DNA from: Flavobacterium sp. 20NA77.7
Lineage (GTDB): Bacteria; Bacteroidota; Bacteroidia; Flavobacteriales; Flavobacteriaceae
Direction: 5' to 3'
DNA: 64,000 nucleotides
Assembly: GCF_031326205.1 (NCBI RefSeq)
Contig: NZ_CP133721.1
Span: forward strand, 2,108,001-2,172,000
Every line of letters starts with the position of its first letter. Positions within the stretch are counted from its first letter, which is position 1. A model generated the notes under the pieces. That model saw nothing but the letters and a program-made list of their open reading frames with translations. It did not search any database and had not been told where the DNA came from. Below, one piece after another: positions 1-7,066 of this stretch. Both the position numbers and the translations under genes were made by a program.

Positions 1-689
1 AAATTAGTTTTCCTAGAGAACAGAAATTTGTGCAATGGTTAGATGAAGTAAAAAAAGATGCTGAAGCCATTTTTTTATTAGGCGATTTATTTGATTTTTG
101 GTTCGAATATAAAACGGTTGTTCCTAAAGGTTTTATTCGGGTTTTAGGAAAATTAGCCGAAATAAAAGATGCTGGAATTCCTATTTATTTCTTCGTTGGA
201 AACCACGATTTATGGATGGGCGATTATTTTGAAAAAGAACTCAATATTCCTGTTTACCACGACAATAAAGAATTTACCTTTAACGGTAAAACGTTTTTAA
301 TAGGTCATGGTGACGGAAAAGGTCCTGGCGACATGGGTTACAAACGCATGAAAAAAGTATTTACCAATCCGTTTTCAAAATGGTTGTTTCGTTGGTTACA
401 TCCAGATATTGGGGTGAAATTAGCGCAATACTTGTCGATTAAAAACAAGCTTATTTCTGGTGCTGAAGATGTGAAATTTTTAGGTGAAGAAAACGAATGG
501 CTGGTGCAATATTGCAAACGTAAATTAGAAACAAAGCATTATGATTTTTTTGTTTTTGGACACCGCCATTTACCTATGGAAATTACTTTAAATGAACAGT
601 CAAAATACATCAACTTAGGCGATTGGATTGGCTATTTTACCTATGGCGTTTTTGATGGCGAAACATTTGAATTGAAAAAATACGAATAA
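1..689 (+). CDS. lpxH: UDP-2,3-diacylglucosamine diphosphatase-like metallophosphatase (5' end missing)
   Basis: Calcineurin-type metallophosphoesterase that, by family, hydrolyses UDP-2,3-diacylglucosamine in lipid A synthesis at the inner membrane face. Visible metal-binding motifs in order are GDLFDFW, GNHDLW, HGDG and FGHRH, as expected for the LpxH group. The reading frame is open to the left edge (first full codon at position 3, reading ISFPREQKF before QWLDEV), so the true start and the N-terminal D-x-H motif lie outside the window. The GTG at 30 is internal and should not be used as start. A structured RNA candidate begins about 25 bases after the stop codon. LpxH versus a related phosphatase cannot be settled from the fragment, but the family is clear. 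Confidence 0.82.
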   Translation, partial: ISFPREQKFVQWLDEVKKDAEAIFLLGDLFDFWFEYKTVVPKGFIRVLGKLAEIKDAGIPIYFFVGNHDLWMGDYFEKELNIPVYHDNKEFTFNGKTFLIGHGDGKGPGDMGYKRMKKVFTNPFSKWLFRWLHPDIGVKLAQYLSIKNKLISGAEDVKFLGEENEWLVQYCKRKLETKHYDFFVFGHRHLPMEITLNEQSKYINLGDWIGYFTYGVFDGETFELKKYE

Positions 690-714
690 CAAAAGTGGTT
701 TTGAAAACGAATTT

Positions 715-819
715 GCGTTAGGGATGGAAGCGGCATCCTCCGATAAACAAAAACAAAAATTTATTTGTAGTTTTTGCTAATCGGAGATATAGCGTACAGC
801 CCGACCCTTGTGGTAACGC
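715..819 (+). ncRNA. Candidate structured RNA between convergent genes (Flavo-1-like)
   Basis: Nested complementary arms are visible: GCGTTA (715-720) with TAACGC (814-819), GGG (721-723) with CCC (805-807), CTCCGAT (738-744) with ATCGGAG (780-786), and CAAAAAC (748-754) with GTTTTTG (770-776). Unpaired GC-rich stretches such as GGAAGCGGCATC and AGATATAGC lie between them in otherwise AT-rich DNA. From memory this resembles a motif recurring after genes in Flavobacterium genomes, possibly the Flavo-1 RNA family; this was not verified. It lies between the converging lpxH-like gene and the MFS gene and could act as a terminator-like 3' element. The strand is chosen from the remembered motif, since hairpins alone do not fix it. 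Confidence 0.5.
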
Positions 820-826
820 CCGAAAA

Positions 827-2068
827 TTACTTTTCTATTTGTAAATCTCTGAATTTTGGTGAAGCAACTGCAGTAGTTCCTACTACGAGTAAAGTCATAA
901 TGCCTCCAAAAACTACCGCATTTACTACTCCAAATAATTTAGAAGTTAGACCGCTTTCAAAGGCTCCTAATTCGTTTGAAGAACCCACAAAAATGGAATT
1001 TACGGATGAAACTCTTCCGCGCATATCATCGGGCGTATAAATTTGAAGAATTGTAGAACGAATGACCACAGAAAATCCATCGGTAACGCCACTTAAAAAT
1101 AAAGCAATTACCGAGATCCAAAAGTTTTGGGATAATCCGAAAACGATAATACAAATTCCAAATCCGAAAACGGCTAATAGTAATTTTTTACCTGTATTTT
1201 TTTCGATGGAAAACATCGTAGAAGCCAGCATAGTTAGCAATCCACCAATAGCTGGCGCAGCTCTTAAAATTCCGAAACCTTCTGAACCTACTTGTAAAAT
1301 ATCTTGTGCAAAAATAGGCAATAAGGCTACGACACCGCCAAATAAAACCGCAAACATATCTAACGAAAGTGCGTTTAAAATAATTTTATTTTGAAATACA
1401 AATCTAATTCCAGCTTTTAAACTTTCCGTAATAGGTTCGCCAATTTTTTTATTTAAAATAGGTTTTTTACTGATTTGTAACAGCATAAAAATTCCTAAAA
1501 AAATAGAAATTGTCACGAAAATCATAGCATTGAAAACGCCAATTCCGCCAATTAAAAATCCAGCTAAAGCGGGACCGATTACGGCAGAAACTTGCCAAGA
1601 CGAGCTGCTCCAAGTAGCCGCGTTGGTGAATTGTGTTTTTGGAACAATTAATCCTAACAAACTAAAAACAGATGGAATGATAAATGCCCGAATGATGCCA
1701 CCTAAAAAAACTAAGGCATAAATGGCATATAAAAAGGGTTGTTTTCCAATGGTTTTAGCGGTTTCAGGATGAGTCAAATAACAAAATAAAATACTGATTG
1801 TTGCCGTTCCTGCAAAACATTTGAGCAGCATACTTCTTTTTTCGGATTGGTCTACAATGTGCCCGGCAAATAATGCCATAACTATAGCCGGAATTACTTC
1901 CATAAGTCCAATTAATCCTAATGACCAAGGGTCTTTGGTAATACGGTATACTTCCCATTCAATTAAGACAAATTGCATAGACCAAGCCAAGACAATGGCT
2001 AATCGCATAAGTATAAACCAACGAAATTCTGGTATTCGTAAGGCTGAAAATGGGTCTTTTTTTGTCAT
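827..2068 (-). CDS. MFS transporter, EntS/MFS_3-like exporter
   Basis: 413-residue major facilitator superfamily protein with about 12 hydrophobic segments, placed in the inner membrane and probably exporting small molecules by proton antiport. The N-terminus (FSALRIPEFRWF) and the loop with DMRGRVSSV are typical of the MFS_3/enterobactin-exporter-like branch. The substrate cannot be told from sequence. It converges on the LpxH-like gene, with the structured RNA candidate between the two stops. The start ATG at 2068 directly precedes TKKDPFSALR, a usual family N-terminus. Confidence 0.8.
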   Translation of the reverse strand: MTKKDPFSALRIPEFRWFILMRLAIVLAWSMQFVLIEWEVYRITKDPWSLGLIGLMEVIPAIVMALFAGHIVDQSEKRSMLLKCFAGTATISILFCYLTHPETAKTIGKQPFLYAIYALVFLGGIIRAFIIPSVFSLLGLIVPKTQFTNAATWSSSSWQVSAVIGPALAGFLIGGIGVFNAMIFVTISIFLGIFMLLQISKKPILNKKIGEPITESLKAGIRFVFQNKIILNALSLDMFAVLFGGVVALLPIFAQDILQVGSEGFGILRAAPAIGGLLTMLASTMFSIEKNTGKKLLLAVFGFGICIIVFGLSQNFWISVIALFLSGVTDGFSVVIRSTILQIYTPDDMRGRVSSVNSIFVGSSNELGAFESGLTSKLFGVVNAVVFGGIMTLLVVGTTAVASPKFRDLQIEK

Positions 2069-2416
2069 AGTTTTTTACCGCAAAGACGCGAATATTCTCG
2101 CAAAGGTCGCAAAAATTTTATTATTTAATATTCATTTTACTTTTTACCAAGCCCGTCATTTCGAGTGATTTTAGTAAGGAAAAACACTAATTTTTGCTTA
2201 CTAAAATTGTATCGAGAACTATAGAAACGCTAGTTTTCAGTTGTTCTCGATATATTTTTTACAAAATAGCTTGGGCAATTTTATAAAAAACACTCGAAGT
2301 GACGATGTTGGAATTATTTAACACCTCAGACTTTCTACTTTTTTAATAACCATATAAGTTATGTAAGATAGTATAAGCAATTCGAATGATGTCTTTTTAC
2401 TTTTCACTTTTTACTT
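2069..2416. repeat. 348-base non-coding gap with a palindromic repeat element (2154-2304)
   Basis: No gene is supported here. The element is bounded by CGTCATTTCGAGTG (2154-2167) and CACTCGAAGTGACG (2291-2304), inverse complements apart from one G:T-tolerated position. Inside are two more inverted pairs: ATTTTAGTAAG (2168-2178) with CTTACTAAAAT (2197-2207), and ATCGAGAAC (2211-2219) with GTTCTCGAT (2243-2251). The layout of one outer pair enclosing two hairpins looks like a dispersed intergenic repeat or MITE-like element rather than a simple terminator. Only one copy is in this window, so its repeated nature is inferred. Confidence 0.6.
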
Positions 2417-4111
2417 TTAATTGGTTCTTACATCACGCAATTGCAATTGCAAACTAACCGTTCCGTTCCATTCGTTTTCTTCTAAAACATAAACGGATTC
2501 AAACGGATTTCTGTTTTTTACAACATCTATTTTAGCTCCAAGTCCAAAACCAATCGCATTAAAATTTGGCGAATTATTTTGTTTCACGAAGGCTTTTAAA
2601 TGTTGCGCATCGTTACCCAATGTTTTAGCATAACCTGAATCGATAATATTTTTCGACAAAAAAACTGGTGTCATATTTTCTGGCCCAAAAGGTTCGAATT
2701 GTTTCAGCAAACGCATTAATTTCGAATTGATTTCGGACAATTCGATTTCGGTATCATAGGAAATTTCAGGAATTAATAAATCGGGATGAATGGTTTTTTT
2801 AACTTCATTTTCAAACGCATTTTTGAAATTTTCGTAATTTTCTTCTTTCAATGTCATCCCTGCAGCATACATATGTCCTCCAAATTGTTCCAAATGTTCG
2901 GCACACGCTTCTAACGCATTATACACGTCAAAATCTTTTACAGAACGTGCCGAAGCCGCTAATTTATCGCCACTTTTTGTAAATACGATAGTTGGACGAT
3001 AATACTTTTCAACCAATCGAGATGCGACAATTCCGATGACTCCTTTGTGCCAATTTTCTTGATAAACAACCGTTGAAAATCGGTTTTGCTCGTTGTTTTC
3101 TTCGATTTGAAGTAACGCTTCTTTAGTAATTTGTTTGTCTAATTCTTTTCTGTCCGAATTATGTTGCTCAATTTCAGAAGCAAATTGTTCCGCTTGTTCT
3201 AAATTGTATTCGGTTAAAAGTGCCACGGCTTCGTTACCGTGTTTCACTCTTCCTGCAGCATTGATTCTTGGTGCTACGATAAAAACCACATCGGTAATGG
3301 TTAAGATTTTTTTCTTTACATTTTGAATTAAGGCTTTAATTCCTGGTCGCGGATTGGAATTAATCACTTCTAATCCAAATTTAGCTAAAACCCTATTTTC
3401 ACCCGTAATTGGAACAATATCTGCAGCAATGGCAGTCGCTACCAAATCTAAATAAGGAAGCAAATCTTCAATAGTTTGGTTTCTGTTTTCGGCTAAAGCC
3501 TGAATCAATTTAAATCCGACACCGCAACCACATAATTCGTCATACGGGTAACTGCAATCAGTACGTTTTGGATCTAAAACTGCAATGGCATCTGGTAAAA
3601 TATCGCCAGGTCGGTGATGGTCGCAAATGATGAAATCGATGTTTTTTGCTTTGGCATACGTTACGTGGTCAATCGATTTAATACCACAATCGAGTGCGAT
3701 TATTAAAGACATATCGTTGTCTTCTGCATAGTCAATTCCGAGATATGAAATGCCGTAACCTTCGTTATATCGATCTGGAATGTATGTCGCCACATTGGGA
3801 TAAAAACTTCGTAAATAACTCGAAACTAAAGAAACAGCGGTTGTCCCATCTACATCATAATCGCCAAAAACTAAAATATTTTCGTTATTGGCAATGGCTT
3901 TTTCGATACGAGAAACGGCTTTGTCCATATCTTTCATTAGATACGGATTGTGCAAATCTTCTAAAGTGGGACGGAAAAATGTTTTGGCTTGTTCGTAGGT
4001 TTCTATTCCTCTTTGAACTAATAAAGTAGCGATGATTTCATCTACTTGAAGGGCGTTTTGTAAGGCTTGTACTTTTTCTTTTTCTGGCTTTGATTTTAGA
4101 TTCCAACGCAT
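2417..4111 (-). CDS. recJ: Single-stranded-DNA-specific exonuclease RecJ
   Basis: 5'-3' single-strand DNA exonuclease used in recombination and mismatch or base-excision repair, acting in the cytoplasm. The 564-residue length is normal for RecJ. The DHH-family metal motifs are visible: GDYDVDG (residues 83-89), DCG near 141 and CDHH (163-166). The DHHA1 region carries HKGVIGIVASRL and GGHMYAAGMTL, followed by the OB-fold C-terminal domain. The start at 4111 gives MRWNLKSK, the common flavobacterial N-terminus. A promoter match lies about 80 bases upstream. Confidence 0.95.
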   Translation of the reverse strand: MRWNLKSKPEKEKVQALQNALQVDEIIATLLVQRGIETYEQAKTFFRPTLEDLHNPYLMKDMDKAVSRIEKAIANNENILVFGDYDVDGTTAVSLVSSYLRSFYPNVATYIPDRYNEGYGISYLGIDYAEDNDMSLIIALDCGIKSIDHVTYAKAKNIDFIICDHHRPGDILPDAIAVLDPKRTDCSYPYDELCGCGVGFKLIQALAENRNQTIEDLLPYLDLVATAIAADIVPITGENRVLAKFGLEVINSNPRPGIKALIQNVKKKILTITDVVFIVAPRINAAGRVKHGNEAVALLTEYNLEQAEQFASEIEQHNSDRKELDKQITKEALLQIEENNEQNRFSTVVYQENWHKGVIGIVASRLVEKYYRPTIVFTKSGDKLAASARSVKDFDVYNALEACAEHLEQFGGHMYAAGMTLKEENYENFKNAFENEVKKTIHPDLLIPEISYDTEIELSEINSKLMRLLKQFEPFGPENMTPVFLSKNIIDSGYAKTLGNDAQHLKAFVKQNNSPNFNAIGFGLGAKIDVVKNRNPFESVYVLEENEWNGTVSLQLQLRDVRTN

Positions 4112-4192
4112 AGTTTTAAAAATTAGAATTTAGAAATTAGAATTCAGAACTTTAGTTTGAACTCTGTTATTTTGGCTTATAGTATTGAATGA

Positions 4193-4219
4193 CAAAGGTA
4201 TAAATATTTTTAATTTCAA
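4193..4219 (-). promoter_or_regulatory. Probable recJ promoter
   Basis: On the minus strand TACCTTTG (4200-4193) fits the Bacteroidetes -7 consensus TAnnTTTG, with TTG (4219-4217) 16 bases upstream as the -33 element. The spacing is at the short limit. It lies about 80 bases from the recJ start. Confidence 0.45.
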
Positions 4220-4309
4220 CCTCTGATTTCTTAGTTATAAGGATTAAATCCTTTGTAATCATGTAATCCGTGGCAAAAAATAATAGTTTAATTCGCTAAA
4301 ATTTACTTT

Positions 4310-4624
4310 TTACTTGACTTGTAAAGGTTCGCCATCAAAATGAATGCTATCCCAACCGAAAATCATAAAATTCCTTATATTTTGATGGTCGGAAGCTTCT
4401 GGTGAGTTTAATACATCTTGATAGAAATCTCCGAATAACGATAACGTTTCTTCTTTGGTAAATTGCTGCAATTGAGCAAATGCAAAAATTTTACACAAAC
4501 CGTTATTTTCACCAGCATTGTTTATTTGATTGCCGTTTTTGAAAGTCGTTGATGTGAACGTATAGTTTTCATCAATGAAAGCAATGGTTTCTGGGAAAGA
4601 TTTTTTGTTGAGTAGATTTTTCAT
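4310..4624 (-). CDS. HopJ-family protein (unknown function)
   Basis: 104-residue soluble protein matching the HopJ type III effector family by the conserved run FKNG...GENNGLCKIFAFA and the C-terminal part DHQNIRNFMIFGW. The family is named after a Pseudomonas syringae candidate effector but is widespread in bacteria without type III secretion. No secretion signal or virulence context is visible, so the effector name should not be taken as function. It lies 11 bases downstream of rsmI on the same strand and is probably co-transcribed. Confidence 0.8.
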   Translation of the reverse strand: MKNLLNKKSFPETIAFIDENYTFTSTTFKNGNQINNAGENNGLCKIFAFAQLQQFTKEETLSLFGDFYQDVLNSPEASDHQNIRNFMIFGWDSIHFDGEPLQVK

Positions 4625-4635
4625 TTTTTAACTGA

Positions 4636-5313
4636 TTATTTTAAACTCTTTCCCCCAACACAAACCACAATTTCCCCTTTTGCCGGTTTTGCTTCAAAGT
4701 GTTTTAAAACTTCTTCGGCAGTTCCACGTATGGTTTCTTCGTGTAATTTTGAGATTTCTCTGGAAACAGAAATGGGTCTATTGGCACCGAAATACTGAAT
4801 AAATTCGGCTAAGGTTTTATTTAATTTGTGTGGCGATACATAAAAAATCATGGTGCGATATTCTTCTTGTAAAGCCAAAAAACGTGTTTGTCTTCCTTTT
4901 TTATCGGGTAAAAAGCCTTCGAAAACGAATTTATCATTCGGTAAACCGCTATTTACCAAAGCCGGTACAAAAGCTGTCGCTCCAGGTAAACAATCTACTT
5001 CAATTCCGTTTTCCACACAAGCGCGAGTTAATAAAAATCCAGGATCAGAAATGGCTGGGGTTCCTGCATCGGAAATTAATGCAATCGTTTCGCCTGCTTG
5101 AATGCGTTTCACTACGTTTTCAACTGTTTTGTGTTCGTTGTGCATGTGGTGGCTGTGCATGTGCGTGGTAATTTCAAAATGTTTGAGTAATTTTCCACTT
5201 GTTCGTGTGTCTTCGGCTAAAATTAAATCAACTTCCTTCAAAACGGCAATCGCTCTAAAAGTCATGTCTTCTAAATTGCCAATTGGCGTAGGAACTATGT
5301 ATAATTTACTCAT
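4636..5313 (-). CDS. rsmI: 16S rRNA (cytidine(1402)-2'-O)-methyltransferase RsmI
   Basis: SAM-dependent enzyme that methylates the ribose of C1402 in the decoding centre of 16S rRNA. The N-terminus LYIVPTPIGNLEDMTFRA and the motifs AEDTRTSGKLL and ISDAGTPAISDPG are diagnostic of this tetrapyrrole-methylase-fold family. At 225 residues it is shorter than the E. coli protein (286) because the C-terminal extension is absent, which is common in Bacteroidetes. It is followed by the HopJ-family gene. Confidence 0.94.
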   Translation of the reverse strand: MSKLYIVPTPIGNLEDMTFRAIAVLKEVDLILAEDTRTSGKLLKHFEITTHMHSHHMHNEHKTVENVVKRIQAGETIALISDAGTPAISDPGFLLTRACVENGIEVDCLPGATAFVPALVNSGLPNDKFVFEGFLPDKKGRQTRFLALQEEYRTMIFYVSPHKLNKTLAEFIQYFGANRPISVSREISKLHEETIRGTAEEVLKHFEAKPAKGEIVVCVGGKSLK

Positions 5314-5362
5314 TTATTTTGGTTAGTAGTTAATCGTTTTTACAAAATTCAAATACGTTTAA

Positions 5363-6277
5363 CTAATTAAACTTTTGTTCGACTATTTCTAAAAAACGCG
5401 TCTCAAATTCTTCTTTTCCTGCCCAATTATTATAATCTGGTTTTACAAAATCTAAAACAAATGATCTTGCTTCTTCTAAATTTGTAAAGGTGTTTAATTG
5501 TGAAAGCACTCTGTTTAAGTCATCTGTATTCCCTGCAAATAGATTTTTTTCAAATGCAATTCTATCGTTCAAAGCTAAAACTATAGCTTTTCCATGCACC
5601 ACTTCTTCTTTAGTTGTTTCTTCTGTTTTTTCTTCTTCAAAAGATAGTGCTGGTGACTCCATTTCAATTTCGTTAGCAACTGAGGGTTCAACAATTTCTT
5701 GTTTCACAGGAGAAGCGGCAACCGAATTATCATCTTTTTTTACAAATTCTGTTTCTTTATAATCGTGAACTAAAATATCGTCTAAACTAATTTGTTTGGA
5801 AACGGTTGTGCCAATAATACTGGTGTCTTTTTTAGGAACTTCCTTCGCTTCATGTACTATTTCTTCAATAAGCGGCACTTCTTCTCTTTCTACTTCATTT
5901 TCAATTGGTTCCTCTTCAATTTCAAGCTTTTCTTCCAAAGGTAAACTTTGTACAGGTGCCTCTTGAATCACTTCGTTTGAAAAAAATTCTTCTTCCATTT
6001 CTTGAATATGAGCTGGAGCAGCAAATTCTACTTCGTCTACTTCATCTTCATCTACTTCAATAACACCTACAACTGTTTTTTCTAGTTTTTCTTCAAAAAC
6101 AGTGTCAGGTATTTCATTTGTAACTAACTCAAAATTTTCTTCATAAAAACGCAATACGGTTAATTGTTCATACAATTTCTTTACCTCATCCTGTAATTGT
6201 GCTGTTTCTTTATAATTGTTAAGTTTTAATAAGCGATGTGCTATGCTAATTAATTCTCCTTCAATTTTTTTCTTCAT
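5363..6277 (-). CDS. Acidic low-complexity protein of unknown function
   Basis: 304 residues with no family I recognise. Three parts are visible. Residues 1-60 are helical (RLLKLNNYKETAQLQDEVKKLYEQL) and could form a coiled coil. Residues about 60-230 are extremely rich in Glu, Val and Pro and probably disordered. The last 75 residues (from KAIVLALNDRIAFEKNLF to the end) are of balanced composition and look folded. There is no signal peptide or membrane segment, so it is probably cytoplasmic. It is divergent from tdk, with a 195-base gap. The composition suggests a linker or scaffold, but this is only inference. Confidence 0.75.
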   Translation of the reverse strand: MKKKIEGELISIAHRLLKLNNYKETAQLQDEVKKLYEQLTVLRFYEENFELVTNEIPDTVFEEKLEKTVVGVIEVDEDEVDEVEFAAPAHIQEMEEEFFSNEVIQEAPVQSLPLEEKLEIEEEPIENEVEREEVPLIEEIVHEAKEVPKKDTSIIGTTVSKQISLDDILVHDYKETEFVKKDDNSVAASPVKQEIVEPSVANEIEMESPALSFEEEKTEETTKEEVVHGKAIVLALNDRIAFEKNLFAGNTDDLNRVLSQLNTFTNLEEARSFVLDFVKPDYNNWAGKEEFETRFLEIVEQKFN

Positions 6278-6412
6278 AAGTTTGGTGTTTTTATAGTTAT
6301 CATTTATACTGTAAATAGCTTGTTTTCAAAACATTTACTTTCACTAGTCCTTAGTTTAAGGCTGTTTTATAACTTTTTATAAAACTAGATTTAGGTATAA
6401 ACGAATTTTTAA

Positions 6413-6420
6413 TACATTTG
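6413..6420 (+). promoter_or_regulatory. Probable tdk-murF/alr promoter (-7 element)
   Basis: TACATTTG matches TAnnTTTG and lies 53 bases before the chosen tdk start. A TTAG at 6391 is a weak -33 candidate. Confidence 0.45.
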
Positions 6421-6472
6421 TTTGTTTTACAAAGGTAAAATAATTTCAAATTTAAAACACGAAATATATAAA

Positions 6473-7066
6473 ATGTTTCTCGAAAATACGGTAAATCAAG
6501 AAGAACAATTTGGTTGGATAGAAGTCATTTGTGGTTCTATGTTTTCTGGTAAAACAGAAGAATTAATTAGACGTTTAAAAAGAGCACAATTTGCTAAACA
6601 AAAAGTGGAAATTTTTAAACCCGCCATTGACACTCGTTACCACGATGAAATGGTAGTTTCTCATGACGCTAATGAAATTCGTTCTACCCCTGTTCCTGCA
6701 GCTGAGAACATTAGAATATTAGCCCAAGGATGTGATGTTGTAGGAATTGATGAGGCTCAATTTTTTGATGATGAAATTATTACTATTTGCAATGACTTAG
6801 CTAATAGTGGCATTCGTGTAATTGTAGCTGGTTTAGACATGGACTTTAAAGGAAATCCATTTGGCCCTATGCCTGCCTTAATGGCTACTGCCGAATATGT
6901 AACCAAAGTTCATGCGGTTTGTACACGAACAGGAAACTTAGCCCATTACAGTTACAGAAAAGCGGCGAGTGAAAACTTGGTTTTGCTAGGAGAAACAGAA
7001 GAATATGAACCTTTAAGCAGAGCTGCCTATTACAAAGCAATGCGTGAACAAAAAGAAGAAGAATAA
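6473..7066 (+). CDS. tdk: Thymidine kinase
   Basis: Phosphorylates thymidine with ATP in pyrimidine salvage. The start is placed at ATG 6473 (MFLENTVNQ) rather than the upstream TTG at 6422, because family homology begins just after it and the upstream stretch is A-rich leader. The P-loop GSMFSGKT (residues 21-28) and the DEAQFF motif (93-98) are intact. The zinc-binding cysteines usual in type II thymidine kinases are mostly absent: the first pair reads C150-x-x-T153 and the lasso reads PLSRAAY instead of PLCRxC. The stop codon overlaps the murF/alr start by one base, so translation is probably coupled. Confidence 0.93.
   Translation: MFLENTVNQEEQFGWIEVICGSMFSGKTEELIRRLKRAQFAKQKVEIFKPAIDTRYHDEMVVSHDANEIRSTPVPAAENIRILAQGCDVVGIDEAQFFDDEIITICNDLANSGIRVIVAGLDMDFKGNPFGPMPALMATAEYVTKVHAVCTRTGNLAHYSYRKAASENLVLLGETEEYEPLSRAAYYKAMREQKEEE

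Noticed and set aside
774..2168. Open frames on the plus strand across 774-2168
   Set aside because: They lie antisense to the MFS gene, lack family features and are explained as shadows of its coding sequence.
4112..4309. Low-complexity run (TTAGAATTTAGAAATTAGAA-like) and the small AAGGATT/AATCCTT hairpin near 4239-4254 as a regulatory element
   Set aside because: The repeats are short and AT-rich, a composition common between genes in this window; the hairpin has no T tract and no matching regulator.
4310..4624. HopJ family name suggesting a type III secreted effector
   Set aside because: The family is widespread in bacteria without type III secretion, and there is no secretion apparatus, chaperone or host-like domain nearby.
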